DNA from: Nocardioides potassii | GTDB lineage: Bacteria; Actinomycetota; Actinomycetes; Propionibacteriales; Nocardioidaceae | Assembly: GCF_021648885.1 (NCBI RefSeq) | Contig: NZ_JAKJHZ010000007.1 | Location: forward strand, 310,001 to 374,000 | Direction: 5' to 3' | DNA length: 64,000 bases | Part shown: positions 43,201-52,500 of the stretch, piece after piece | How the letters are laid out: the number at the start of each line of letters is the position of its first letter | How positions within the stretch are numbered: position 1 is the first letter of the stretch | Notes under the pieces: model-generated | The model's database searches: none | What the model was told of the DNA's origin: nothing | Seen by the model: the letters and a program-made list of their open reading frames with translations, nothing else | Translations under genes and position numbers: made by a program

Positions 43201-45187
43201 CGGCGTCGACGTCCTCGACCGAGAGGGTGCCGTCGAGCTCGACGGGACCCGTGACGGTCAGCGAGGACGAGGCGGGGTCCTCGATCGCGAGGGTGCCCTC
43301 CGGGTGCTGGGTGTAGTACCCGTCGACGGTGAGCGTCTCGTCCTCGAGGACGACGGTGCCCGTGTTGCGCACGTCCCCGACGAGGAGGCCGTGTCCGGAC
43401 ACCGCGCCGGAGACGTAGACGCCGGCGCCGTCCCCTCCGACCGTGCCGCCCGTGAGCACGAGACGACCCGTGCGCGTGACGTCGACGACCTGACCGGCGG
43501 TGACGGCGACGTCCCCGGCGACGTGGAAGGCGCCGACGAGGGTGAGCCGGCCGTCGATCCGCCCGTCGCCGTCCACCGTCGTACGGGCGGCGAGGAGGTT
43601 GCCTCCGCCCTCGACCGCGAGGTGCTCGGTGACCAAGGTGGTGGTGGTCAGGCGCGACGTCCCTCGCGCGACCAGACGGCGCGTGGTCAGCAGCGAGTCC
43701 GAGCCGGGCTCGCTGAGCAGGGACGCGCCGCCGAGGTCCACGAGGTCGGTGGCGAGCCAGCCGCCCTGCACCACGTCGAGCCGTCCCGCCTGACCGCCGT
43801 ACGACGCAGTGACCGTGAGCGTGTCGACCTCCCCGTCGACCCGGGTGAGTCGGCCGTGACCTCCCACGGCCAGCACGGGCGTGGCGAGCATGTCCGTGGT
43901 GTCGGCAGGAGCGCGCAGCTCGCCACCGGTGCCGAGGTCCACGCGCGTCGTCGCGGCGAGCCGCGCGGCGTCGAGCCGACCGCCGTCGAGGGACACCGTC
44001 GTGGCGGAGACTCCGTGCGAGCCGAGGCTGAGCACACCGTCGCTGGTGACCTCGAGGCTCTGCGTGTCGAGGTCGGTGCCGAACGCGACCCGGGCCCGGT
44101 CGACGTCGACCTCGGCCGTCGACGGTGCCTGTCCCACGCTGGCGCGGGTGGCCGCGCCGGCGTACTCGGTCGCACCGGCGCCGGTGGCGGTCCCGGTCTG
44201 CACGACCTCGCCGCTCAGGACGAGACGGGCACCGCCGCCGACGCGAACGGGCCCGGTGAGGCGGACCGTGCCGGTCTCCGCGCCGAGGACGAGCAGCGTG
44301 TCGGTGGTGTTCGGGGTGGACTCGGTCGAGTCCGGCGTGATGGCCACGGTGGCGGGGACCTCGACCGTCTCGGGCCCGACGCGCCAGTCGGCGTCCGCCC
44401 GGACGGCGACCTCTCCGGCGAGGTGGAGCCGGCCGCGGCCGTCGATCGAGCCGCCGCCCGCGAGCTCGGTGGTACGCGCGACCTCGAGCGAGCCGGACTC
44501 GTCGATGACCATCTCGGCGTCCTGCGTGGCTCGCAGGTGCTGCGTCAGCAGCTGGCGGTCCAGGCGCTGGTACGGCGCCCCGCCGCGGCGGGCTTCGGAG
44601 ACCAGCGCGGTGCGCTGCGGGTCCGCGTCGTCCGGCTGCCCCACGTAGGTGCGGCCGGTGCCGGTCAGGTCGCCGGCCGCCCAGCGGTAGACGCCGTCGA
44701 CCCAGATGTCGCCGGGACCGGTGAGGGTGCCGGCGACCTGCTCGACGCGCCCGAAGCGGGACTGCCCCCCGAGCGAGAGCCGGCCGTCGACCAGCGTGAG
44801 GTCGGGTGCCTGCACGCCGCCCTCGACCACGAACGACGCGCGGTGCTCCAGGTAGAGGAAGAGCGGGGAGGTCGACACGATCGCCCCGGCGCGGATGATC
44901 TCGTCCGCGCCGGAGTGGACCGTGACGGTGACCCCGGGGCCCGCGTCGATGCACACCCGGTCGAGGGACTCTGGCACGACGCCGGTCGACCAGTTCGCGG
45001 CCGCGCTCCACTCGTCGTACTGGCCGGCTCCGGTCCAGGTGACGTCGCAGTCAGCGCCCGCCGTCGTCGGCGCCGCATCCGCGCCGGGCGCGACGAGCGC
45101 CACGAGGACGGCCGTCGCGCACAGCAGCGCGAGCAGGGGGCGCCGACGGGTCGGCGGCGGGGGGGTGGAGCGGCGGGTCGTGCGCAT
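37247..45187 (-). CDS. Giant secreted multidomain protein with lipase-like and PxKF domains
   Basis: The protein has 2646 residues from an ATG behind AAGG. The signal peptide ends near GADAAP (39). Residues 45-690 are strand-rich repeats like autotransporter or beta-helix passengers. A Calx-beta-like domain lies at about 705-810. About 820-1130 resembles HAF-type propeller repeats. A lipase-like alpha/beta hydrolase follows, with oxyanion His1244-Gly1245 (MVHGMN), nucleophile Ser1314 (AHSMGG) and probable His1431 (WHTDM). Ig/cadherin-like domains span about 1680-1960, a TolB-like propeller 1970-2330 and PKD-like domains 2350-2530. The end (VPVKFSLGGDRG) is a PxKF-type domain. It is probably exported; the substrate is unknown. 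Confidence 0.85.
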   Translation of the reverse strand: MRTTRRSTPPPPTRRRPLLALLCATAVLVALVAPGADAAPTTAGADCDVTWTGAGQYDEWSAAANWSTGVVPESLDRVCIDAGPGVTVTVHSGADEIIRAGAIVSTSPLFLYLEHRASFVVEGGVQAPDLTLVDGRLSLGGQSRFGRVEQVAGTLTGPGDIWVDGVYRWAAGDLTGTGRTYVGQPDDADPQRTALVSEARRGGAPYQRLDRQLLTQHLRATQDAEMVIDESGSLEVARTTELAGGGSIDGRGRLHLAGEVAVRADADWRVGPETVEVPATVAITPDSTESTPNTTDTLLVLGAETGTVRLTGPVRVGGGARLVLSGEVVQTGTATGAGATEYAGAATRASVGQAPSTAEVDVDRARVAFGTDLDTQSLEVTSDGVLSLGSHGVSATTVSLDGGRLDAARLAATTRVDLGTGGELRAPADTTDMLATPVLAVGGHGRLTRVDGEVDTLTVTASYGGQAGRLDVVQGGWLATDLVDLGGASLLSEPGSDSLLTTRRLVARGTSRLTTTTLVTEHLAVEGGGNLLAARTTVDGDGRIDGRLTLVGAFHVAGDVAVTAGQVVDVTRTGRLVLTGGTVGGDGAGVYVSGAVSGHGLLVGDVRNTGTVVLEDETLTVDGYYTQHPEGTLAIEDPASSSLTVTGPVELDGTLSVEDVDAVEDEATILTGSPVTGRFGALDGSAACGSDLTYTAGDVTLVRSSCLTAGDTAAYEGDTARVELRLDRPRATPVRIDWRAVGGSASADDWSGPGAGVVTIAAGELTTSIALPLRDDELVEGEERLDLVLSSPAVRTEEGDVEVRVLENHLDTDYRWVHMPRLGAGWRPTSLGTSLVAGTYTPTVGEDLAWVFRPSDGELADTRDGFMPVAMSSIDVAVGSCGGGGCVRDHGREILLSHPPLMVASPTAVSADGRVVGLVEHADGSRDLARWASYDAVPRLTPSTPDLTWTSDLHTNDEGLLAGVARRQGQPVLFSWGRSGWRELSPPAGWSGADVVGVSDAGVLAGTAMVDGLPHAWRWPGVGPLVDLGANTVALDTDATGQVAGALVEADGSMIARLWRGRWITLDSALHDLLVQQYGGTLHLNRTQLVNDQGTLVVEGWTPDGPRTGVLMKDGAGCRLCLGAQLQEAAWPDPTAFVRAGDTAVEGNPARVLTTLQNDDVEQHEGTVSVLDPSGDVVATHDVSLAPGRSVDLADAVSLDGLAWDRGAEAGPVDFTVTVEEDGGLWDQRTLTTTVLPRPVVMVHGMNSDASTWAPYPAMLEAAHDGWTSRAVDTMRTDPVGYRPIRANADELAAAVTQTQRKAGAFQVDLVAHSMGGLISRSYINGVMTPPSDATGSAPRAVRRLVMLGTPNGGSPCADLFRVPMTAELRTDAMWLFNQVVTARHGVPFSVGIGDVIPVTCGWPGGSDSVVSTWSARQGGMEDTQTFATWHTDMTASKAMFTQYVLPRLQGRRPVDAQHSALAAEPGTDEQPQLVARDDLVLEPGASASTQVPVPAAGRLLATALDTDPSPEAGDLEVRLQRDGGPASVSPDVHGPTPFVTAVADNPAAGRWTVTVVNHGARRRTVPLSTWVQQVPSRLEATAVQSGPEEVLVTARVTGIPVTPGEVQTWFTGRDGQVVPGTSLHDDGTDGDAVAGDGTWSGLTAGVASGPTVVDVRASGGGFSRLVSAFVDVTGVNDGPGDDAPIAFAGTQDVPGSTTTPLHMRAVDPEGAALAYDVVEQPQHGRLSGTAPFGYRPDEGFAGTDTVRWRVSDGHRWSETVTTTIRVVRASALLDLTSPTTLKGGAPQRITVRVLRQDASIVDSGTLEYRLGDQVRTTDLAEGNSVTFDVPVMDGRLPLTVTFSGTADLAPATLTAEMLVQTGTAPAPTVLDVRGEADYPLRVTVDHNDADLDVVRVDVDFQADGTWDASRQRVVDDHHWQPTRSSFVTTYPAAVTDGRLRARVTDAAGHSTVVSARVDVAPHRELGAMRRITLGGQPVVVAALGADGRTALVQTADDSDPDTDPALPGEQSAVLDLVTGEHEVVTVRPDGTPVGPTAYASTMSPNGRWVLFTELVWIGDKQWRQVFARDVQLDRTVLVSRGPSGPAVHGASPYDVTDDGRVLFSADDASLSDEPVTCPDDRGCTYLLEADLVSGENILLDVLPVTYQNVHAPWSSGGHTAAWASWDGRTVQVRRNGVLTTTTMPVGTRAEAVGWVDDDGSRFAVFQGRDARSDVLMVDAATGATTVLSTTADGGLTSTGAVGAFDLDACGRRTVWSSPRADLVPGDTNQSEDVFLHEDGRTRRVSIEPRDGLQTGGAQLTPSWHALSEDGRWLMLVSAANDLVPGDVTELDSFLLDLGSSTSCAAEPNQPPTVSVEAPAGADEGATVDLRAVVADPEDDDVTTTWHVDGGILAVSPDGLSARLTVGDGPATRRVTVSVDDGTTVVERIVEVAVRNVAPTLVVAPVADRTVGQELALTGQVSDVPEDTVRCTVDWKDGTQSTGTASAGTCTLRHAWTQPGSYVVEVAAVDDDGAVTTRAVTVRVTAPAPVSWPWDGFFQPVDNLPVVNTVKAGQAVPVKFSLGGDRGLDIFAAGFPQSGQTTCSGAGTYDAIESTDTPGAAVLTYEPTTQRYHYVWKTSKAWAGQCRTLVLRLKDGSEHRAEFRFR

Positions 45188-45396
45188 GGGTCACCTTCGA
45201 GGACGTGGTCGGTCGGGATGCGACCACCGTCGACGTCGCTCCTTGGGCCGCGCTTGTGCCGGTCTTGGGCCACGTGGACGCACCTCGGGCCTCGGCCCCA
45301 AGCCGCGCGTCAGTCGCGTGCAAGCAGCGCAGCCGAGCCTGAGGTCGGGCAGCGGGGCACCCGGCCCCGGCTGCCACCGACGTCGAGGAGAACGAG

Positions 45397-46107
45397 ATGA
45401 CCACCACCACGACCCAGCTCCTGCTGCCCGGCCAGGCCGCCGCCCACCCGGGGCCCGTCGACATGAACATCATGTACGTCATGCACCGCGGCTTCCGTCG
45501 CGACCTGGACCTGTTCACCGCTGCCGCTCGCGCCACGCCGGTGGAGGACCGCGGGACGTGGCGCCGGCTCGCCGAGAGGTGGGGCGTCTTCGCCGCGATC
45601 CTGCACAACCACCACGAGGGGGAGGACACCGCGCTGTGGCCGTTCCTGATGGAGCGTGCCGACGAGGACGACCGGGCGACCCTGGAGGCGATGGAGGCGG
45701 AGCACGCCGAGATCGACCCCATCCTGACGGCGTGCGCCGCAGGGCTCGAGCACCTCGCCGGCCATGCCGACGCGGACGCACAGCGCGCGCTCGTCGTACG
45801 GCTGACGGCCGCGCGCGAGCGGCTCGGGGCGCACCTGGCCCACGAGGAGTCCGACGCGATCGCCCTCATCCAGCGGGTGATGACGCAGGAGGAGTGGGAG
45901 GAGGTCGACCAGGCGTTCAAGGAGCACCTCACCCCGCGGCTGCTCCTGCAGATCGTGCCGTGGGGCCTGTCCGGGCTGCCGGACGAGGCGACGCAGTGGC
46001 TCTACTCGCAGCCGGGGGGCGCGGTCTACCGGCTCGTGGGAGCGCTGACCCGGCGTGGCTTCGCGCGTCGCGAGCGGCTGGCCTTCCGCCACGTGCCCGA
46101 CGCGTGA
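45397..46107 (+). CDS. Hemerythrin-domain protein
   Basis: The protein has 236 residues from an ATG behind GAGGAG. The HHE cation-binding four-helix domain covers about 25-165: MYVMHRGFRRDLDLF, ILHNHHEGEDTALWPFL, EAEHAEIDPIL and HLAHEESDAIALI supply His and Glu ligands for a diiron site. The C-terminal 70 residues (LLLQIVPWGLSGLPDEATQW) are common to actinobacterial members. Such proteins bind oxygen or NO or act in redox sensing; the role here is open. It is divergent from the giant gene across 209 nt with no clear promoter, and converges on the SARP gene. Confidence 0.88.
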   Translation: MTTTTTQLLLPGQAAAHPGPVDMNIMYVMHRGFRRDLDLFTAAARATPVEDRGTWRRLAERWGVFAAILHNHHEGEDTALWPFLMERADEDDRATLEAMEAEHAEIDPILTACAAGLEHLAGHADADAQRALVVRLTAARERLGAHLAHEESDAIALIQRVMTQEEWEEVDQAFKEHLTPRLLLQIVPWGLSGLPDEATQWLYSQPGGAVYRLVGALTRRGFARRERLAFRHVPDA

Positions 46108-46117
46108 GGGACCACGG

Positions 46118-49100
46118 TCAGAAGCCGAGCCGCCGCCGGACGCGGTCGAACCAGGCGGCGGCCACTGGCAGGTCCCACCTCTCCATCAGCGTCGCCGCCT
46201 CGTCGGCGTGCCGGGTGGCCAGGGCGAACTCGCCCGCCGCGTGCGCCGCGAGGGCGACGTAGGCATCGACCGGTCCCTCGACCGCACCCGAGCCGGCCTG
46301 GGTGCTCTGGCCGGTGAGGGGCACCAGCCACTCGTAGCAGCGGCTGCCAAGGTCGCGGTCGCCGACGTGGGCGGCGGTCTCGGCCGCAGCGGCTGCGTGG
46401 AGCTTGGAGAACCAGCTCTCCTCGAGCAGCTCGAGAGGGCGATCGGCGAGCCGGCGGCGCGCCTCCTCGACCTGACCGGAGCGCACCAGGGCCTGGCAGA
46501 CCAGCGCGTCAAGGGGCAGCGGGGAGGACGGCTCCGCGGACACCAGGTACGGCACCAGGGCGGACGGGTCGCCCTGCCACACCGCGACGGCGAGGGTGGC
46601 CCCGAGCAGCGCCTCGTCCATCTGGCGGAGCGTGACGCGGGTACTGGCGTCCTCGAGCCTGCGGCGCGCCTCGACCGCCTCCTCGGCCCGGCCGGCCATC
46701 GCCAGCCAGCCGACCACGAGGCTGTCGAGCACCACTACGCCGTACGTCAGCCGGAGCCGCTCCGCCTCGGCGCGCGCCCCCGCCTCGGTCTCCCACATCT
46801 CCGCGACGCGACCGAGCTCGCCGAGGACCACGGTGTGGAGGGTCGAGCTGGAGACGAACCGTGCGCCGTCCCCCAGCACGAGGCTCACTTCGGTCGCCTC
46901 GCGCGCCCAAGCCTCACGCTGCGGGGCCGTGCTCGGACGCTGGGCCGAGATGAAGGCGGCCAGCAGGGCGTCGACGAGCAGGGACCCGTCCCCCAGCCGT
47001 CGGGCCATCGCGATCGCCTCGTCGGCGAGGGCGGCCCGCTCCTGCGCGCTGGACTCGTAGTAGAGCTCGGCCGAGAGCGCGATCATCGCGCGGCAGCGCA
47101 GCGGCGAGTCCGTCCCCGACAGCTCCTCCAGACACTCCCGCAGCGCGGCGACCTGACGGTGGTGCACCTCCCCGTAGCGCGTGGTCTGCCAGAAGGCGCC
47201 GGCGGTGAGGGCGGACGCCGCGCGGATCCTGAGCTCGACGTCACCGAGCCGCTCGGCGAGGTCGAGCGCCTCCTCCGCGCTCTGCTCGAGGGCCGTCCAC
47301 CGCCCGCTCGACCACTCGGCCTCGCCCCGGAGCATCAGCAGCTCGAAGAGCTGACGCTCCTCGAGGCCCGCGTCCGACCGCGCGGCCCCGACCGCCTGGT
47401 CGAGCAGGGCAGCGGCCTCGTCGTGGGCGTGCAGGTGGCGCGCGACCTCGGCCGCCCGCTCGAGCGCTCGCCAGGCGCGGTGGGCGTGTCCGGGTCCGGC
47501 GGCGAGCCAGTGCCGGGCGGCCTCGGTCTCCCGTCCGGTCACCGCCTCGAGTGCCTCGGCGACCCGCGCGTGCGCCCGGGCGGCCCGGCTCGCGCCGAGG
47601 CCGTCGTACACCGCCTCCCGGACGAGGGCGTGTGAGAAGGACCAGACGTCGACGTCGTCCTCGCGCACCAGGCCGGCGGCGCGGGCGGCGTCGAGGTGGT
47701 CGAGCACGGCGTCCTCGGTCGTGTCACCGCCGCCGGTTCGCGCCGCGGCGAGCGTGGCCGCCAGGTCGAAGGTCCGGCCCACCACGCTCGCCGCACGCAG
47801 CGTGGTGACCACCGGCGCCGGCAGCCGCTGGATGCGGCGGGTGACCACGTCGCTCACCGTCGACGGCGTGGTGCTCGAGCCCAGCAGCGAGGTCAGGCCG
47901 TCGTCCCTGGCCAGCCGGGCGAACTCCACGAGGTAGAACGGGTTGCCGTCGGTGCGCCGCGCCAGCGCCTCCACCTCGTCCGGGGCGGCCGGGCGCTCGC
48001 AGACGGCGCTCACGACCTCGGCCACGGCGGTCTCGTCCAGTCCGGCGAGGTCCAGCCGGACCCCGTGGGCCCGCGCGATCGCCTCCGCGACGTCGGCCAG
48101 CGCGTCACCCACGGCGGCGGCGCGCCAGGTGGCCAGGACGAGCACCCGTCCTCGCGCCACCGTCTCGACGAGATGGCGCAGCACCCGCAACGTTGGCACG
48201 TCCGCCCACTGCAGGTCGTCGAGGACCACGACGATCAGCTCGCTCCGGGCGGCGTCGCGCACCTGGCGCACGACGGTGTCCCACGTGCGGAAGGCCGCGC
48301 CCTGGTCCTCCTCGGGATCGACGTCGAGGTCGTGGCCGAGTCCCTGCAGCACCTGGCGCCACGGCCACAGCGGGGGTGCGCCCTCGTCCTGCGAGCACCG
48401 GCCCACCAGCAGGCGGGCGCCCCTCCGCACGGCGCGGGCGGCCAGCTCGGTGCAGAGGCGGGTCTTGCCGATGCCCGGCTCGCCCGTCACGGCCACGAAC
48501 GACGGTGTGCCCGCGGTGGCCGCGCGCAGTGCCTCCTCCAGCTCCGCGAGCTCGGCGTCCCGCCCCGCGAGGGGCCAGGCGGGGAGGGCGAGCGGTCCGT
48601 CCACCCGCGCGGCGACGTGCGGCGTCGCCGTCGCCGTCGGTGTGCCGGCGAGGTGCTTCGCCTGCCAGGCGAGCTGCGGGTCCTGCCGCAGCATGCGCAC
48701 CTCCAGCTCGCGCGCCTCGGGAGACGGCTCGACGCCGAGCTCGTCGTCGAGCAGGCGAGCGTGCTCGCGCAGGGCGGCGAGCGCGTCGCCCTGTCGGCCG
48801 GACGCGTAGAGCGCCAGCGCCCGGAGCAGCCACAGCCGCTCACGGGTCGGGTGGGCAGCCGCGAGGGCTTCGAGCTCGGCCGCCGCCGTGGCCTGCCGGC
48901 CGAGGGCCAGCGCGATGGTCAGGTGGTCCTCGAGCGCCACCAGGCGCAGCTCGTCGAGGCGCGCGCGCTCCTGCCGTACGGCGTCGCGGTCGCCAAGGTC
49001 GGCGTAGGCCGGGCCGCGCCAGAGCGCCAGCGCGGCCTGCAGGTCCGAGTCCGCGAGCAGCAGCGCGTCCTGCGCCAGCCGCGGGGCGCTGAGCGCGTCG

Positions 49101-49462
49101 GGCTGGTCGAGGCGCCGGTTGACGTCGGTCACCACACGCTGGAAACGGACGGCGTCGACCGCGTCCTCCGGGACGTGCAGGGCGTACCCCGACCCGGCCG
49201 TCACGAGGACCTGTGCGCGCACCCGAGGTGCACGGTCGGGCTCGAGCTGCGTGCGGAGCCGTGCGATGTAGGCGTGGAGGGTCCCGGGAAGGCCCTCCGG
49301 CGGCTCGTCGCCCCAGAGCATGTCGACGATCGCGTCGAGCGAGACCGGCCGCCCACCGGCGAGGGTCAGCGTGGCGACGACCTGGCGCGGCTTCAGGTTC
49401 ATCGGGACGACGCGGTCGTCCGCACCGACGACCTCAGTCGCACCGAGCACGCCCACCCTCAC
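46118..49462 (-). CDS. SARP-type AAA transcriptional regulator
   Basis: The protein has 1114 residues from GTG. An OmpR-like winged helix (VRVGVLGATEVVGADDRVVP, about 1-95) is followed by a bacterial transcriptional activation domain (about 100-250, ending LLDDELGVEPSPEARELEV). An AAA ATPase comes next, with Walker A GEPGIGKTRL and Walker B VVVLDDLQWAD. About 500 residues of TPR-like helices end the protein. Large SARPs activate secondary metabolite or stress genes; no biosynthetic cluster is nearby. A TAGGAT box lies 8 nt upstream. A degraded paralog lies just upstream. Confidence 0.9.
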   Translation of the reverse strand: MRVGVLGATEVVGADDRVVPMNLKPRQVVATLTLAGGRPVSLDAIVDMLWGDEPPEGLPGTLHAYIARLRTQLEPDRAPRVRAQVLVTAGSGYALHVPEDAVDAVRFQRVVTDVNRRLDQPDALSAPRLAQDALLLADSDLQAALALWRGPAYADLGDRDAVRQERARLDELRLVALEDHLTIALALGRQATAAAELEALAAAHPTRERLWLLRALALYASGRQGDALAALREHARLLDDELGVEPSPEARELEVRMLRQDPQLAWQAKHLAGTPTATATPHVAARVDGPLALPAWPLAGRDAELAELEEALRAATAGTPSFVAVTGEPGIGKTRLCTELAARAVRRGARLLVGRCSQDEGAPPLWPWRQVLQGLGHDLDVDPEEDQGAAFRTWDTVVRQVRDAARSELIVVVLDDLQWADVPTLRVLRHLVETVARGRVLVLATWRAAAVGDALADVAEAIARAHGVRLDLAGLDETAVAEVVSAVCERPAAPDEVEALARRTDGNPFYLVEFARLARDDGLTSLLGSSTTPSTVSDVVTRRIQRLPAPVVTTLRAASVVGRTFDLAATLAAARTGGGDTTEDAVLDHLDAARAAGLVREDDVDVWSFSHALVREAVYDGLGASRAARAHARVAEALEAVTGRETEAARHWLAAGPGHAHRAWRALERAAEVARHLHAHDEAAALLDQAVGAARSDAGLEERQLFELLMLRGEAEWSSGRWTALEQSAEEALDLAERLGDVELRIRAASALTAGAFWQTTRYGEVHHRQVAALRECLEELSGTDSPLRCRAMIALSAELYYESSAQERAALADEAIAMARRLGDGSLLVDALLAAFISAQRPSTAPQREAWAREATEVSLVLGDGARFVSSSTLHTVVLGELGRVAEMWETEAGARAEAERLRLTYGVVVLDSLVVGWLAMAGRAEEAVEARRRLEDASTRVTLRQMDEALLGATLAVAVWQGDPSALVPYLVSAEPSSPLPLDALVCQALVRSGQVEEARRRLADRPLELLEESWFSKLHAAAAAETAAHVGDRDLGSRCYEWLVPLTGQSTQAGSGAVEGPVDAYVALAAHAAGEFALATRHADEAATLMERWDLPVAAAWFDRVRRRLGF

Positions 49463-49470
49463 GGACCCGG

Positions 49471-49476
49471 ATCCTA
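49471..49476 (-). promoter_or_regulatory. -10 element, probably leaderless
   Basis: Minus-strand TAGGAT with 8 nt before the GTG start of the intact SARP gene. Confidence 0.4.
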
Positions 49477-49503
49477 GGGCCACCCGGCCCGCGCGGGCAG
49501 GGT

Positions 49504-52500
49504 TCAGAAGCCGTAACGCTGCCGCTGTCGTTCCACCCAGTCGACGTGGGCCACGTAGCCCCATGCTTGCGCGACGGCCACCGCCTCGTCGGCGGCCCGC
49601 GCAGCTGCCCGATCATCTCCGAGGGCGTGCTCGGCCAGGGCGAGGAAGCTGGCCACCGGGCCTGCGGCGACCGCGATGCCCGCCAGTGCGATGCCCGCGC
49701 GGTGCTCGCGCAGCAGGTCGACGACCCGCGAGGCCATCGCGGCATCTCCCAGCGCTGCCGCCACCTCCGCGTGGTGAGCGGCCGCCCCGAGCGCACCCCA
49801 GTCGTCGGGCGGTGGCGGGATCGACGGGGCGAGGTCGGCCAGGTCGTCGAGGCGACCGAGCCGAGCGAGGGCAGCGCCGGTGATCGCTGCGGTCTGCAGC
49901 CGGCCGGCGTCGCTGCGTGCGATCGCCAGCCAGGTGTCGGCGTGCGCTGCCAGCACCGCGTCGTCCGCGAAGCCTCGCGCGAAGGCCACACCGACGCTGA
50001 GGAACGACTGGGCGGCGATGGTCGTCGAGCGCGCCGTCGCGAGGAGCTCGTCCTCCAGCGCGTCGGCCTCCTCGTCCCGACGCCGTGCCGCGGCGAAACC
50101 CAGCTCGACGAAGCAGAGCCCGATGAGGGCGAACGGCAGGCGTCGGCGGCGCGCGAGGGAGAACGCCTGCGCCATGAGGTCGTCGTGCTGCGACCGGTCG
50201 CCGCGGATCATCGCCAGGGCGGCGAGAGTCGTCAGGGCGAAGCAGCGCGACCCGTCGTTCGAGGTGGCCAGCGCCGCGTCGAGCTCGGTACGGGCGAGCT
50301 CCTCCATCCGTTCGAAGTGGCGGGGCCGCCACAGGGCGAGGTGCGCCGCCCGGGCGGCCCAGCACCCGAGGTCGTCATCACCGACCCGACGCACCATCGC
50401 CACGCCCTCGTCCACCAGCGCGACCGCCTCGGCGGTGGCGCTGTCGTCGTAGTAGAGCTGCGCGGCGAGCGCGAGCATGAGCCGCGCCCTCGTCCCGTGG
50501 TCGCCGGGATCTGCCGACCGCAGGGCCCACCGCAGGTCGTCGACGAGGTCGACGTCGACGACGCCCCACTCGGTCGGAGTCCACAGGGAGTAACGCGTCA
50601 GCGCTTCTGCGATGCGCGCGACGTCCTTCGCGTCACCGTCCACGCGGGCGAGCGCCACCGCCTCCTTGCTGGCCGAGAGCACCACCGGCATGCGTGCCGC
50701 CGCAGCGCCGGCGTCGGCGAGCGCCACCAGCAGGTCGAGGTGCTCGCGCCGCGTCCCGAACGGGTCGAGGGCGTGGCTCTCCACCGCCGACTGCAGGAGA
50801 TCGGCCGACTCGCGGTGCGCCGACAGTGCGGCTGCCTCCTCGGCCGCGGCCGTCGCAGCGCGCCACGCGCTGGGAGCATGCACGGGCCCGGCGGCCAGCC
50901 AGTGGCGGGCGAGCTCGAAGGCGTGCTTGCCCCGCACCCGGGTGCCCGGAGGCATCGCCTCCAGCGCGTGGGCGATCCGTGCATGCACGCGCGAGAGCTG
51001 CGTGGGCGTCTGCCCCGCCAACACCGCATCTCGGGTCAGGGCGTGCTCGAAGCGAACCGCCCCGTCACCGACCTCCCGCACGAGGCCGACGTCCGCCGCC
51101 GGCTCGAGGAGGTCCTGCACGTGGGTCGGCGGACGCTCGGCGACCGCCGCGAGCACGAGCGGTGAGAAGGACTCGCCCAGGGCAGCGGCCAGCACTAGGA
51201 GGTCGCGCGACTCCTCGGGGACGTCCGCGAGCCGGTGTCCCACCACCTGCTGGACGGACGGCGGGACCTCGCCGTGCCAGTCGGGGTCGGTCGCGGCGAG
51301 GCGGGCGAGCTCGAGGAGGAAGAACGGGTTGCCGCCGGTGCGAAAGAGCCAGGCCGGAGCCAGGCCGCGCACCTCGGTGCCCGCGACGAGACCGACCAGC
51401 TCGGCCGCGTCGTCGGGCTCGAGACCGTCGACGCGCAGCTGGAGGCCGCTCGTCCGAGCCACCATTCCCTCCAGCTCGCGGAGCGCCGGTGGCGGGTCGG
51501 CCATCGGGCGCCGTGATGCGACCACCACCAGCCGCACCGGCCTGTCGAGCTGCTCGGCCGACTGCTCCGACGCACGGGCGATCAGGTGGGTGATCGTGCG
51601 CAGCGTGGGCACGTCTGCCCAGTGGAGGACCAAGAGGACCTCCCGGTTCCGGGCGAGCGACAGGACGAGCTGCGCCAGGCCCTCGCGCACCTCGAAGGCG
51701 GCCTCGAGCGAGGTGGCACCTCCCCGCGCCAGCCGAGCGACGAGGTCCGGCACGTCGGGCCTCGCCCCGCCGGTCGCGTCCGTGAGCTGGGCGACGAGCC
51801 GCGCCCACGGCCACAGCGGCGGCGCGTCGTTGTCCTCGCTGCTCGACGCCACGCCCACCACGAAACCCCGCTCGCGTCCCTCAGCCATCAGGGAGCGCAG
51901 GAGCGCGGACTTGCCGATGCCCGCCTCGCCGACCAGGAGGCCGGACACCGCGGCGCCGGCCCGGGCCCGGTCCAGCAGGTCGCGCAGCAGGCGCGACTCG
52001 CCGTCGCGTCCGACGAGACCCGCGCGGTCGGCCGGTGCGGGGACCGGTGCGAGCACCGCGGCGGGTGGCGGGCGCCGTGCGTCCGGACGCAGTCATCCCT
52101 CGAGCACGGCCGCGTCCTGCCGCAGGAGGGCCTCCTCGAGCGAGCGCACCTCGGGCGTCGGGTCGATCCCGAGCTCGTCGTCGAGGAGCCGCCGCAGCTC
52201 GCGGAGCGTCTCGAGCGCCTCGGCCTGCCGTCCCGAGCGGGCCAGCGCCAGGGCGTGCAGGCTCCACGACCGCTCGCGCAGCGACGACCGCTGGACCGCC
52301 TGCTCGGTCATGGTCACCGTGCTCGCGTGCTCACCGAGGGCGAGCATCGCCAGCACGAGGTCGTCCTCGGCCCGGGCGCGCGCCTCCTCCAGTCCTGCGC
52401 GCGCGACCATCACGTCGGGGTGGTCGGGGAGGTCGGCGTACGGTGTCCCGCGCCAGGTCGCCAGCGCCGACTCGAGGCTCTCCACCAGTTCCGTCAACCG

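Noticed and set aside
45188..45396. Search for a riboswitch or operator between the giant gene and the hemerythrin gene
   Set aside because: Only ribosome binding sites were recognised in these 209 nt; short similar runs such as CTTGGGCC are too brief to support a claim.
40811..45400. A 1529-codon open frame antisense to the giant secreted-protein gene, and a 1210-codon frame at 5773-9405
   Set aside because: Both read as Arg/Gly/Val/Asp-rich text without domains, and lie opposite clear genes. Long antisense frames are expected at this GC content.
52093..52095. TGA in the SARP paralog as selenocysteine or programmed readthrough
   Set aside because: No selenocysteine signal was recognised, and a frameshift plus loss of Walker B residues in the same gene favour decay.
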